64,000 nt of DNA from Streptococcus hyointestinalis (GTDB lineage Bacteria > Bacillota > Bacilli > Lactobacillales > Streptococcaceae), in NCBI RefSeq assembly GCF_900459405.1, contig NZ_UHFN01000002.1:124001-188000 (forward strand), in the 5' to 3' direction. The position numbers were made by a program, and so were the translations under genes. Positions 26,838-35,892 of this stretch are shown here, one piece after another; positions within the stretch are counted from its first letter, which is position 1, and each line of letters opens with the position of its first letter. Under the pieces are notes generated by a model. The model did no database searches. It was given only the letters and a program-made list of their open reading frames with translations, and was not told where the DNA came from.

Positions 26838-26873
26838 TTAAAGAAAAAGAGGACTTGTAAGTCCTCTTTTTTA
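26838..26873. terminator. Bidirectional terminator
   Basis: AAAAAGAGGACTT/AAGTCCTCTTTTTT between two convergent genes. Confidence 0.8.
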
Positions 26874-29780
26874 ATACAATTCATCATCGTCTATTTCATG
26901 ACTATGTGCCATTATATCAGATGTAATAATATCCTTGTTTTGACTAATCGTTCCCTCTTTTTCGTTGGCGACGTAGAAATCTGTACGACTTGAATTTTCA
27001 ACTTCTTCTGCTTCACTCTGTTCTTCGGTTTCAGATTGGATTTGAATATCACTCGATGGTACATCATATTCTTCTCCTATTGCTTCTTCTACATCATCAA
27101 CGACTTCGATTGGGAAATCATCCTCGCTATCACTAAGTGCCGCTTGAGCTTCTTCTTCACGTTTTTCTTGTTTTTTCTTTTCTTTACTTAAAGTTGTTTT
27201 TTCACCTAACTCTTCTGCTTCAGGAAGCTTGCTATCGTCATCTAGGGTTGGTGTTTGTACCTTGAGAATTTCCAACCACTCCTCTTCTGTGAAATCCTCC
27301 TCACGCAAATTGACATCTTTTTCGTGTTTCTTATAGTAGCGTTTCACCTGCTCTTTCCAGATGTCAAAAATTTCTTTATCGGTTGGATTGTGCTTCACAT
27401 CAAAGTCTGGTTTATATTTTTCTTTATCTCTAAAAATAGGCAGCTCATAGTTTGGAAAAGAAGTTATATATAGAACATCTGAAACCTCGTCATTCTCAAC
27501 CATAACTCCAGCAAATTCCATTTTTTCAAGACCTTTAACTGTCGTTTTAGTCAACAATTCCTTTTCAACAAAAGTCTCTGAAACGTTAACTGAATTGCTA
27601 TCATTACCTGCTAATAAATCATCATCTGCATAACGATTACTTTCTTCTAAAACAATTTTATTCCCTGCACGTCTACTAATATAATCTACTGTTTCAGGAC
27701 TGGCTTGTTGGAAAGTAAACGTGTTACGGTAAGATTGGAATAGAGCTTTTGCCCCATCTGCTCCTATTGACTTTTCCGCCTGTTCGTAGTTTTGATAAAG
27801 ATGAATAACTGGTGTTCTGAACTTACGGTTTTGATCCAAAAAGCTACCATCCCTTGGCATTAGGATTGTGTTCTTTTCGTCATTCATAAATGGGAAGATA
27901 GGGGACTTATTTGGCACACGACGGTACGCTCCACTTTGCATGATAATCTCTGCCATCTGACCTACAAGACGACTGTTTGAATCACCAAGTTCAGCACTCG
28001 CGGAGTTCACCAGCATGATACCTCCCATTTCTAAAAGTGCGTCTACATTTTTTGTTGATTGTGAGAAGAACACTCGCCGTGTTTCAATATTTGACGCTAA
28101 CCTCTCGATAACATTTTGGAGACCTCTGATGTTCGCTTCAAATTTAAAATAGACATTACCATTGTTATCTATATCAGCATTTTGTTTGAAGTAATCAATC
28201 GTTCCTTTCATCACCTCCAGCTTATTTCGTCTATCACGCCAATAGTTGTGTTCGTCCTTCAGTGCCTTTGACATGTTATTGTTAAAGTCCCAACTGTCAT
28301 TGCCGTTTTGACACCAATCATTGTATTCCTTCTCAAAGTGTGCTTTATAATCATGGTCGATTATAGAGAACAATCGTTCTTCTCGTTTTGCGACTATTTC
28401 TAAAACACGAAGCCTAGCAAAGATGAAATTGTTATTTCTTAATAGTTCGTAAAACTCATTTAGTGTCGGAGCTTTACCGTTTAAATTTTCGTTTATTGGT
28501 GCATCAACTACATAAGCTGTTTCCTTAACAAGATTGACTATATTTCGTGTGTGTGTTTCTTCAGAATTAAGGAAGAATGTGTTGTTTCCTCCACCTTTTC
28601 CTTCACTGAAATTTCGAAACAGGTCTGATGTTAATGCAGCGGCTTGTGTAGTGTTTGTGTCCAAAACGTTAATAGCGTCTGTATCTGTTCTTGATGGGTC
28701 TACTAACCATACCATCTCTTCAGGTAAACCAGTACGTTCTACAATATATAGAGCGTCTTTTATTAAATCACCAGAAGGTTCATTAACGTAAAAACCATTG
28801 GTAAGGTCTTTACCAATACCTTCCTGTATCCACCTAGCCAATTCCTCATCAAGTGCTTTTTCCTCTTCTTTTTCAGATAAGTGCATTGCTGCTACTTTTG
28901 CTTTTGATTTACGCACAAAATCAGCGTACCTACGAAGATAATAAACGATATTAGATGAATCGTTGATAATGATTGGCTTAGCAATAGAAGCTGACTTACC
29001 AGTACCAATTAACCCCAACCAAACACTGTTTAATGTTCTCGTCGCTGCACTCATGATTATCTCGTAACCATATTTTGAGTCTTTACCAATACGAACATCT
29101 GCTAATCCTTTAGTTTCTTTATCTTGTACTAAATGATCAATTGTAGGGTCTTTAAAAAAGCGAGATGCAATCCACTGCTCCACTAATACACGATACGGTT
29201 TAATATCTTTTTGGAAAGAATTAACGAAGAGATAGATAAAGATAAACACTGGAAAAACTAACATTAGATCGGTTGTAAATTGTTTACCAATCAGTAAGTG
29301 TAGTGTTTTATATGGCACAACATTTTGACCGTACTTGATATAACTATCAGCGTTCAGATACATTGTATTTACCGTCGCCAAAATGTAATTATTTATTGTC
29401 AAAATTATGATAGCGACACTTGATAAAATAGCATTAGCAAATGAAATAGCTATATATGCCTTAATCGTTTTTATGCGGTCTACTCTTTTAAAGTCTCCAC
29501 GCTTTTCGAACAATCTAAATCTCTGTCTACTTGTCAATCTAGTATGCCAGACACCAATATAAAGCGAGGCCATGACATTTACAAAAAGCAAAAGAAATAT
29601 AAGAGCATATAACAAATCAGGTATTCTAATTCTAAAGAGTATACCAAACAGTGTCAAAATAAAAACAACTACTGTGAATACTAACTCACCTTTTAAGATT
29701 TTTCGCATATAGAACAACAGATAATCAAAAGTACGTTGATTATTGGTGTAGTAACTTAACCTTTTTAAAAACTGCTTCAT
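26871..29780 (-). CDS. VirD4/TraG-type conjugative coupling protein
   Basis: 969 residues. The N-terminal 190 residues hold several transmembrane helices; the ATPase follows with Walker A 'GLIGTGKSASIAKP' near residue 260 and a Walker B-like stretch 'GGIMLVNSASAELGDSNSRL'. The C-terminal 130 residues are very acidic (E/D-rich, 'EEAQAALSDSEDDFPIEVVDDVEEAIGEE'), probably a substrate-docking tail. Coupling proteins deliver the relaxase-DNA complex to the type IV secretion channel. 12 bp after a small membrane gene. Best single marker that this is a conjugative element. Confidence 0.8.
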   Translation of the reverse strand: MKQFLKRLSYYTNNQRTFDYLLFYMRKILKGELVFTVVVFILTLFGILFRIRIPDLLYALIFLLLFVNVMASLYIGVWHTRLTSRQRFRLFEKRGDFKRVDRIKTIKAYIAISFANAILSSVAIIILTINNYILATVNTMYLNADSYIKYGQNVVPYKTLHLLIGKQFTTDLMLVFPVFIFIYLFVNSFQKDIKPYRVLVEQWIASRFFKDPTIDHLVQDKETKGLADVRIGKDSKYGYEIIMSAATRTLNSVWLGLIGTGKSASIAKPIIINDSSNIVYYLRRYADFVRKSKAKVAAMHLSEKEEEKALDEELARWIQEGIGKDLTNGFYVNEPSGDLIKDALYIVERTGLPEEMVWLVDPSRTDTDAINVLDTNTTQAAALTSDLFRNFSEGKGGGNNTFFLNSEETHTRNIVNLVKETAYVVDAPINENLNGKAPTLNEFYELLRNNNFIFARLRVLEIVAKREERLFSIIDHDYKAHFEKEYNDWCQNGNDSWDFNNNMSKALKDEHNYWRDRRNKLEVMKGTIDYFKQNADIDNNGNVYFKFEANIRGLQNVIERLASNIETRRVFFSQSTKNVDALLEMGGIMLVNSASAELGDSNSRLVGQMAEIIMQSGAYRRVPNKSPIFPFMNDEKNTILMPRDGSFLDQNRKFRTPVIHLYQNYEQAEKSIGADGAKALFQSYRNTFTFQQASPETVDYISRRAGNKIVLEESNRYADDDLLAGNDSNSVNVSETFVEKELLTKTTVKGLEKMEFAGVMVENDEVSDVLYITSFPNYELPIFRDKEKYKPDFDVKHNPTDKEIFDIWKEQVKRYYKKHEKDVNLREEDFTEEEWLEILKVQTPTLDDDSKLPEAEELGEKTTLSKEKKKQEKREEEAQAALSDSEDDFPIEVVDDVEEAIGEEYDVPSSDIQIQSETEEQSEAEEVENSSRTDFYVANEKEGTISQNKDIITSDIMAHSHEIDDDELY

Positions 29781-29792
29781 AATTTTACCTCG

Positions 29793-30266
29793 CTAATATG
29801 AAAACAAACTCTTGAATGTTTGAAGAATAATGACTGCAACAACGGTTGCAATAATTCCAAACATGATATATGACCTTTTACTTGATGCACTTGTCCTTTT
29901 ATTACCTTCAGTTATCATTAGCTGATACTCAAATATATAGGATTGAATAATAGTAAATGCTGGAATAAATGCAACAACAAATAGTTGAAGCAATGTGAAA
30001 ATATTAGTCATTCCATCTAGTTCAAGATTACCAATATTTGATTTATTGTAAAGTGCAGCAAAACCTACTATTGGCGTAAATCGAAAAAGATAAATCACTG
30101 CAATTGCTACTCCAACTACAATAGTTGCCCTCTTTTTCCCTTTTAAGTTGTTCGTTTGATTAGCTATTATCCAAGAGAAAAAGCCAAACAAAATAACAGC
30201 ATAAGGGAGAAAAACACCTATCAGCGTTAAATAGTAAATAATCTTATACATAAGACCTGTATCCAT
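29793..30266 (-). CDS. Four-helix membrane protein upstream of the coupling protein
   Basis: 157 residues from ATG 30266, chosen because GGAGG lies 8 bp upstream; an upstream in-frame start would run into the hairpin. Four hydrophobic helices. Small membrane proteins directly before the coupling-protein gene are common in Gram-positive transfer operons and may be channel or pilin-like parts; no family is recognised here. Confidence 0.65.
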   Translation of the reverse strand: MDTGLMYKIIYYLTLIGVFLPYAVILFGFFSWIIANQTNNLKGKKRATIVVGVAIAVIYLFRFTPIVGFAALYNKSNIGNLELDGMTNIFTLLQLFVVAFIPAFTIIQSYIFEYQLMITEGNKRTSASSKRSYIMFGIIATVVAVIILQTFKSLFSY

Positions 30267-30313
30267 AATAAAAACCTCCAAAAACAAAAGCCCTCTACTT
30301 CTCTGCTAGAGGA
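30267..30313 (-). promoter_or_regulatory. Hairpin/T-run/SD cassette before the membrane gene
   Basis: Minus strand: stem CCTCTA/TAGAGG, then GCTTTTGTTTTT, then GGAGG and the ATG. It looks like an intrinsic terminator placed directly in front of a ribosome site, the same plan as the cassettes in the 39-50 kb operon. Confidence 0.6.
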
Positions 30314-30332
30314 CTTCTTCACTTAATATAAT

Positions 30333-31589
30333 CTAGTTGCTACTAAAGAAATCAGCAAGCATTTCTTGTTTTTTACCTAGAGTTGCATTATACGTGCAAT
30401 TCACTGTGAGTATGATTTTACCTTCATCGTTAATAGTATAACGTGCACGCTTCACGACAACCGAGAGAGCTTCATTTGTTCTCATCATGTTCTGATTTAT
30501 CATACGATTATGTTTCAGTTTAACAAGAACACCAGGAAACTCTTCTAACTCAATCAAATGCCCTTTTACAACATCATATTGAACTATATAACCTTTGAAG
30601 GCTCTTCCTACCATATTTTTACTATCAATTAACTGTTTAATTGCTTCATGCGGAGAAGTCTCAAATGAAATATGCTCCCCTTTTAACAAAGGGGTATTAC
30701 CGATGTTAAAGTTACTAATTCCAAATTCTTTTGGATCATCAATATGACGTACTACACCAGTAAACTTAAAGTTAATCGGCTTAGTATCATCAACAGTGTC
30801 AACAAACTTATGAATGCGAGAAAAAGTAGCATACCCAAAATCTTCTCTTCGTATAAAGAATGTATAGCACTTGTTAGTGACAACATAGACTCCAGCGCTA
30901 TTATAATGTGAGATAATACCTTTATAGGTCTTATTAGTGAAACTTCGATAATCTTCAGTCAATACCGTTTCATCAAAATCAGCCCATTTTTTAGGTATGT
31001 TTTTGACAAACTCTCGGTTCTTTAGGAATTGAGCAATATTGATGTCACCTTCGAGAACGTAAGAATTTTTAACAGATTTATAGACGTGATAATCTTTGTA
31101 TCTTCTCTCTCTTAGCTCGACAATTTTAACTGGTACAACTTGCCCAACCATAAGACGTAAACGAGCTGTTTTAAAGGTTCCTGCTTTATGATGAGGAACA
31201 TAGATTTTAGCTCCCTGTAAGTCAGGGGAGATTGGCTCTACTACAAGTAAATCCTCAAGCGCCATTTTTTTACTATCAGAAACAAAGTCAAATGGTGCGG
31301 CTTCAATAACATTGGTAACACGACAAATGATAATGTTTTCCAAGGCCTCTTCAACTAACTGCCTGTCTCGAACCATACTCATATCAATATTTGGATACCT
31401 TAGTTCTTGGAATTCCTCTATCAATTGAGCAGGTACAAGTTCTACTCCTTTTTCAGAAAAATCCTCATCAAACCATTGATATGAATTTTTAGGTTTGTTT
31501 ACTGAAACAATAGTATGAAGTTCACCATCTGGAAGTTTCATATAGCGAGCATTTTCGTACTCTCTTTGTAGCTCTTTTAATGGTTTCAT
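30333..31589 (-). CDS. Hypothetical conjugation-region protein with S1-like segments
   Basis: 418 residues, soluble. At least two segments look like OB/S1-type nucleic-acid-binding repeats: 'TYKGIISHYNSAGVYVVTNK' and 'VGRAFKGYIVQYDVVKGHLIEL'. AAGGAG site. Directly preceded by regulon promoter 3 and followed by the hairpin cassette and the membrane/coupling genes, so it heads that operon. The function is unknown; an RNA- or DNA-binding role is a guess from the repeats. Confidence 0.55.
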   Translation of the reverse strand: MKPLKELQREYENARYMKLPDGELHTIVSVNKPKNSYQWFDEDFSEKGVELVPAQLIEEFQELRYPNIDMSMVRDRQLVEEALENIIICRVTNVIEAAPFDFVSDSKKMALEDLLVVEPISPDLQGAKIYVPHHKAGTFKTARLRLMVGQVVPVKIVELRERRYKDYHVYKSVKNSYVLEGDINIAQFLKNREFVKNIPKKWADFDETVLTEDYRSFTNKTYKGIISHYNSAGVYVVTNKCYTFFIRREDFGYATFSRIHKFVDTVDDTKPINFKFTGVVRHIDDPKEFGISNFNIGNTPLLKGEHISFETSPHEAIKQLIDSKNMVGRAFKGYIVQYDVVKGHLIELEEFPGVLVKLKHNRMINQNMMRTNEALSVVVKRARYTINDEGKIILTVNCTYNATLGKKQEMLADFFSSN

Positions 31590-31620
31590 AACTTCTCCTT
31601 TTTTGATAATTACAAAGTTA

Positions 31621-31658
31621 ATTATAAACCAAATCTCAAATTAGAAAAGACTACCATA
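31621..31658 (-). promoter_or_regulatory. Regulon promoter 3
   Basis: Minus strand TATGGTAGTCTTTTC (31658-31644), 17 bp, -10 TATAAT (31626-31621), 32 bp before the gene at 31589. Confidence 0.75.
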
Positions 31659-31672
31659 GGTGATGGTAAGGT

Positions 31673-31698
31673 AACAAAAAAACACCACAATGTGATGT
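31673..31698 (-). terminator. Terminator of the small membrane gene
   Basis: AACATCACA/TGTGGTGTT stem then seven T on the minus strand. Confidence 0.6.
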
Positions 31699-31709
31699 TT
31701 TCAATGCTC

Positions 31710-31862
31710 TTAGAGATAAAAAATAAATACAATTCCAAGTACTAAAAGAATAGCTGGAACAGACATGGCTGAATTACGAATATAATCTTTCTTCACCCCT
31801 ACAAAAATAAAACTTGAAGTAATAACTGCAATTACCAATAACATTACAAAATAATAGTTCAT
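31710..31862 (-). CDS. Small two-helix membrane protein
   Basis: 50 residues from ATG 31862 ('MNYYFVMLLVIAVITSSFIF') with an AAAGG site; two hydrophobic helices separated by 'GVKKDYIRN'. Its own terminator lies downstream. Function unknown. Confidence 0.5.
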   Translation of the reverse strand: MNYYFVMLLVIAVITSSFIFVGVKKDYIRNSAMSVPAILLVLGIVFIFYL

Positions 31863-31929
31863 ATCAACCTTTTCTCTTTCTTTTGAATTTTTCTTAGTTA
31901 TATTATATGCCAGCATAGCATAAATAGCA

Positions 31930-32427
31930 AACGCTGTGGAATTATTTAAAAAAATATTTGTGTAATTAGGTATTTAGATAAATATATATCATTATCTATT
32001 TACTTAAATATGTATTTTTACAATTTCGCAAATACTAAATAGATTTAATGCCAGAGTAATACTTTACACAAATATATATTTATCTAAATACATATTTGTG
32101 TAAATGTTTATTTCGTTGCACTTGAATCTAGTCTTTTTCGTTCTAGCATCACCACAAATCTAATCACTATCCTGACGACATAGCATAATAGTAAATCTAC
32201 GTTTATATATTTACCTAAATATATATTTATATATTGCAAAAAGTAATTACATTTGTTATAATAAAAACACTAGTAAATGACTATTTTGTTAAATGCCTAT
32301 TTGGATATTTCTATAAATAGTAAAATGTATATTTTATTAAATGGTTATTTACACATTTTATAATCGTACAAATACCCATGTAGCTGAATATCTATTTGTA
32401 CAAGTGTTAATTAAAAAGGAGAACCAA
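31930..32427. repeat. AT-rich centromere-like region upstream of parA
   Basis: No gene. It contains many TAAATAT/ATATTTA words and a 42-bp inverted repeat TTTACACAAATAT...ATATTTGTGTAAA at 32063-32104. Similar AAATACCTATTT words recur at 33601-33650, 34690-34752 and 41064-41121. Position and repeat pattern fit a partition site bound by the small DNA-binding partner of ParA. Confidence 0.55.
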
Positions 32428-33225
32428 ATGAAATTACTTAGTTTTGTTGCACTTAAAGGTGGAGTTGGCAAAACAACCGACGGTCTTTGCACTGGGCAAG
32501 GTTTTGCAAAAAAAGGAAAAAGAGTGCTTTTTGTCGACTTTGATCACCAATGCAATTTATCTCACTATTATGATGTTTATAAGGATAGCGGCACAGTTGC
32601 AAATATTTTTACAAAAACTGGTGAGGTAGAGATAGTTAATGTCGCACCTAATATTGATCTTATCCCTGGTTCAATGCGATTAGATGAAGCAGAACGTCAG
32701 CTTGAAACTGACCCAAATAAAAATATGGTTCTATATGACTGGCTAGATCTTAATGTTGAAAAGATGAATTTAATTGAATATGATTATATAATTTTTGACT
32801 GCAGACCAGATTTTGGAATTGCAACTAAAAATGCAATCGCTGTTAGCCATGTCTTATTTAGTCCTATTATCCCAAGTGATTTTGCATATGACTCAAAGGT
32901 GAACTTAGAGGTTCGTCTTGAGGCTTACAGAAAAGAAGAAATTGTACGCCCAAGTCGTGAGTCTCTTATTACCGCTAAATTATACTTCTTACCAAATATG
33001 ATTAAGCACAACACTAATAAATCAACTGAGTTGCTAGAAGCGTTAGAAAAAGATGACAACGTTATTAGTTATATCCCACAAAAAGAACTTCTGAATAAAG
33101 CGACAAAAGATAATACCATTATGGACATGATGGAAGATAGTGTAACGTACAGCAAGCATAAAGACTTTTTTAAAGCTCTTAATAAAAGCATTGATGAAAT
33201 GCAGGCGATTGTTGATGCAGCATAA
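32428..33225 (+). CDS. parA: ParA-type partition ATPase
   Basis: 265 residues from ATG 32428 behind AAGGAG. Deviant Walker A 'LKGGVGKTTDG' (residues 9-19), Walker A' 'RVLFVDFDHQCNLS' and Walker B 'YDYIIFDCRPDFG'. It lacks the N-terminal helix-turn-helix of type Ia ParA, so it is of the short type Ib/Soj kind. It segregates replicated plasmids together with the protein encoded 18 bp downstream. AT-rich repeats upstream are the probable centromere. Confidence 0.9.
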   Translation: MKLLSFVALKGGVGKTTDGLCTGQGFAKKGKRVLFVDFDHQCNLSHYYDVYKDSGTVANIFTKTGEVEIVNVAPNIDLIPGSMRLDEAERQLETDPNKNMVLYDWLDLNVEKMNLIEYDYIIFDCRPDFGIATKNAIAVSHVLFSPIIPSDFAYDSKVNLEVRLEAYRKEEIVRPSRESLITAKLYFLPNMIKHNTNKSTELLEALEKDDNVISYIPQKELLNKATKDNTIMDMMEDSVTYSKHKDFFKALNKSIDEMQAIVDAA

Positions 33226-33242
33226 GAAAGAAGGTATGCAGA

Positions 33243-33599
33243 ATGGCATTTGAAATTAAAAAAGATAAAATTAGTAAGTCTCTAGGAGAAGATATTTCTG
33301 TAGAAGCTCCAAGTAAAAAACAACAAACTAATGATAAAACAAGAGACAGCGGAAACTATAATACGACAACTACTGATATGCGTAAAAAGGGATACGCTAC
33401 AACAACTAAAACAACTAGACTTGTTTCTACTGTACTAACTGAAGCAGAAATGAGTTTCAAAATAAAGCAGATTGAAGGGAAAATTTCAAAAAAAATGTCT
33501 TTTGGGATGTATCTTAGTGATTTGATTTACCAAGACTTGCACAATGGTGAGCAACTATTTGACTATACTACAGGAGACCCTCTCCAAGAAATAGAATAA
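33243..33599 (+). CDS. Small centromere-binding partner of ParA
   Basis: 118 residues. A disordered, T/N-rich N-terminal half is followed by a compact C-terminal part ('RLVSTVLTEAEMSFKIKQIEGKI', 'KKMSFGMYLSDLIYQDL') that fits a ribbon-helix-helix. Small ParG/Omega-like partners have this plan. It is translationally close to parA. Function is inferred from position and size. Confidence 0.65.
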   Translation: MAFEIKKDKISKSLGEDISVEAPSKKQQTNDKTRDSGNYNTTTTDMRKKGYATTTKTTRLVSTVLTEAEMSFKIKQIEGKISKKMSFGMYLSDLIYQDLHNGEQLFDYTTGDPLQEIE

Positions 33600-33657
33600 A
33601 TAGATATTATAGTAAATGTATGTGTAGCTAAATATCTATTTAGATATTTACAAAAAT

Positions 33658-33681
33658 AAAAAGCACCATTGGTGCTTTTTA
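33658..33681. terminator. Bidirectional terminator after the partition genes
   Basis: AAAAAGCACC/GGTGCTTTTT between convergent genes. Confidence 0.8.
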
Positions 33682-34590
33682 TTTGTATTTACCAGCTGCT
33701 GTTCCATCAGCATAATTTATTATAGCGTTTTCTGAATTATTATCTAGTGTTACACTTCCTACTAAGCCATTGTAGGTAGCACGACCAATATTTGATAATA
33801 AGACTTTAACTTGATTACCTTTATTATCAAATCCTGTCCAATATAGGCTGACAGTTCTAGGTAATAATTCGTTACCAGTGTAATTAGGAACAACATAGTA
33901 GTCTAAGTAACTATTTTTGTTTGCTTTTAGCCAATTGTTTAAGGCGGTTTCATAGAATAACATGCCATATGGATTGTTGCTATCCATTTTGTTACTGTTG
34001 ATTGTACCAGCGTTTAGATAGCGTGTCATCGGAACAAGGTTTTTTCCTTCCGAATTCAAACCAGAAAAGAGATATCCGATTAGATGACCTCTATTCATTA
34101 ACCACGTTTCTTTAGTATTTCCGTTTTCGTCCTTATATTTTAACTTGTAGTTATGCCATCCTACCGGATCATAGGTAATTTTACTTTCTCTGTCGCTGTT
34201 AGGTTTATCTGAATACTTTAACTGAATATGACCATAGGTTGCTCGTCCCAAAGAATCAAAATCTCCGTTCTCAAATTGTTTACTACCAGTAAAAGAAAAA
34301 GGTTTGTAATTATTGTAGTTCTTTGTTGATGTAACAGTATTAGTTGCTGTATCTATTGCAGAAGAAGCAGTTTGAGCTGCACTCGATAGAACAGATTTAG
34401 TATTATTTAGGGTTTCTTCGCTCTTTAGTCCGTTAGTCAAAAAAGAGAAGGTGCTACCAAATAATTTGCCTACGTCTACACCATGCGACATACCATAGCC
34501 GATTCCACCAGCTATGAGAATGATTGAAATTATAAGACTGATGATAACGCTCATACATGAGGAGAATATACCCCTGTTTTTATTTCCCAT
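33679..34590 (-). CDS. Membrane-anchored DNA/RNA non-specific endonuclease (EndA/NucA-like)
   Basis: 303 residues from ATG 34590 (AAGGGG site). One N-terminal transmembrane helix (about residues 12-35), an S/T-rich linker, then a beta-beta-alpha metal nuclease. The catalytic motif is 'MNRGHLIGYLFSG', where the general-base histidine is kept but the D of the usual DRGH is N; 'NLVPMTRYLNAGTINSNKM' carries the metal-binding asparagine. Orientation would place the nuclease outside the cell. On a transfer element it might degrade competing or incoming DNA. Driven by regulon promoter 4. Confidence 0.8.
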   Translation of the reverse strand: MGNKNRGIFSSCMSVIISLIISIILIAGGIGYGMSHGVDVGKLFGSTFSFLTNGLKSEETLNNTKSVLSSAAQTASSAIDTATNTVTSTKNYNNYKPFSFTGSKQFENGDFDSLGRATYGHIQLKYSDKPNSDRESKITYDPVGWHNYKLKYKDENGNTKETWLMNRGHLIGYLFSGLNSEGKNLVPMTRYLNAGTINSNKMDSNNPYGMLFYETALNNWLKANKNSYLDYYVVPNYTGNELLPRTVSLYWTGFDNKGNQVKVLLSNIGRATYNGLVGSVTLDNNSENAIINYADGTAAGKYK

Positions 34591-34625
34591 AATATTAAAC
34601 CCCTTATAATATTTCGTCTCTTTCA

Positions 34626-34663
34626 ATTCTACCTGAAAACATCAAAAAGAAAAGACTACCATA
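34626..34663 (-). promoter_or_regulatory. Regulon promoter 4
   Basis: Minus strand TATGGTAGTCTTTTC (34663-34649), 17 bp, -10 TAGAAT (34631-34626). Its start point lies after a TTG at 34626, which supports ATG 34590 as the true start of the nuclease. Confidence 0.75.
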
Positions 34664-34758
34664 GATGTGGTAGTCATGAAGTAGTAATTTACCAAAATAC
34701 CTATTTCACTAAATATAGAAATATATATTTTGTTAAATGGGTATTTCTGTATTTGCAG

Positions 34759-35763
34759 CTAAATTAAAAACTTTTCAAATGCTGTTAGTGTTTTGAGCCC
34801 CTGTTGTTCTTTTGATAGTGACAAGTTATTTGTTTCTTCGTACAAAACATAAGCGTGGCTATTTTTTAAAATACTAACAGAAAGTGGTTTGGGATAAGTT
34901 TTACCAACACGAAGAATAACACTTGTAAAGAAGTTAGTGCTGATTGTCTCACCCTTTTGGTTAATGAATAAAGCTGACTGTCTAGTATTATCATTCCATA
35001 ATTTACGTCTATAGGACATATAATTAGAAATGTAAGGTATGCAGAAGTCTAAGACAGTGATAATTTTTGTCTCCCCATCACGTGTTACTTTGATTTCTTT
35101 TTTTCGCATATCTACATCTCGCATGGTCATGGTAACAAGTTCTTCCAAAGAAACACCAGTACCGATTATAAAGGCAAATGCAGCTAGATACCTCTCTTTA
35201 TCTTTGTTCCAGTTTTCTACCTTTTTATCGGTGTCCAGGGTCAGAATATAGGAGTTATCAATATAATCTAAAAGTTTTATAAGTTGCTCCTTGTTTAAGT
35301 AAGATTGGTATTTATTTGAGGTTACTTTAACATCGTTTTTTATATTAGTGTATGTGTCACTATAAGCAATTTTCCATTCATCAAAAGCATGACGATAAAA
35401 AAGAGGTTTTCCTCTTTCTACAGTAAAAGAGTAGTTGGTGAAGTAGCTCCAAAAAGAAGACAAAACAGAAATAGTAAATTTTAAGCTGGATTGTTTAGCT
35501 GTAGAAGTAGAAATATATCGCTGAATAGTAGTTATGGGAAGTTTTTCAATATCTGTTTGTGTTAATTCTTTTAATGGTTTTTCTTCTAAGTCGTTCTGAC
35601 GATAAAAGTTAAGGAATTTCTCTATTTCAACTAGTCTTCGATAGAAATTCTGTTTAATTGTGTTGTAATCTTCATGATAGTGTAAAGTATAAGTAGTTAC
35701 AAAATCTGGACATCTATCAAGTAGCAGGTAGATGTTTTTTAAAGTATTTTTGTTTGTTGCCAT
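34759..35763 (-). CDS. Catalytically dead tyrosine-recombinase-like protein
   Basis: 334 residues with the overall plan of XerC/D: SAM-like N-terminal domain (about 25-110) and a C-terminal domain with 'AAFAFIIGTGVSLEELVTMTMRDVD', clearly the 'TGLRxSEL' region. The arginine is replaced (G-T-G-V-S-L-E-E-L), no H-x-x-R motif exists ('SVSILKNSHAYVLYEETNN' in its place), and the final 'QGLKTLTAFEKFLI' has F where the tyrosine should be. So the fold is kept but chemistry is lost, which suggests a DNA-binding role such as plasmid copy resolution or partition. Confidence 0.75.
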   Translation of the reverse strand: MATNKNTLKNIYLLLDRCPDFVTTYTLHYHEDYNTIKQNFYRRLVEIEKFLNFYRQNDLEEKPLKELTQTDIEKLPITTIQRYISTSTAKQSSLKFTISVLSSFWSYFTNYSFTVERGKPLFYRHAFDEWKIAYSDTYTNIKNDVKVTSNKYQSYLNKEQLIKLLDYIDNSYILTLDTDKKVENWNKDKERYLAAFAFIIGTGVSLEELVTMTMRDVDMRKKEIKVTRDGETKIITVLDFCIPYISNYMSYRRKLWNDNTRQSALFINQKGETISTNFFTSVILRVGKTYPKPLSVSILKNSHAYVLYEETNNLSLSKEQQGLKTLTAFEKFLI

Positions 35764-35810
35764 TACATTTTCCTCACTTTCTAGTTAGATATTAAGGGAA
35801 ACGTATTTAA

Positions 35811-35853
35811 AGAGTATTATAGGTATTATTAGTATTATTAGTATTATTAGTAT
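35811..35853. repeat. AT-rich 9-bp tandem repeats, possible DNA unwinding element
   Basis: TATTATTAG repeated about four times immediately left of the iterons, a usual layout for the melting region of a theta origin. Confidence 0.5.
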
Positions 35854-35892
35854 TGTCGCTTCCAAAAAGCCACTCAAATCAATGGATTTCAG

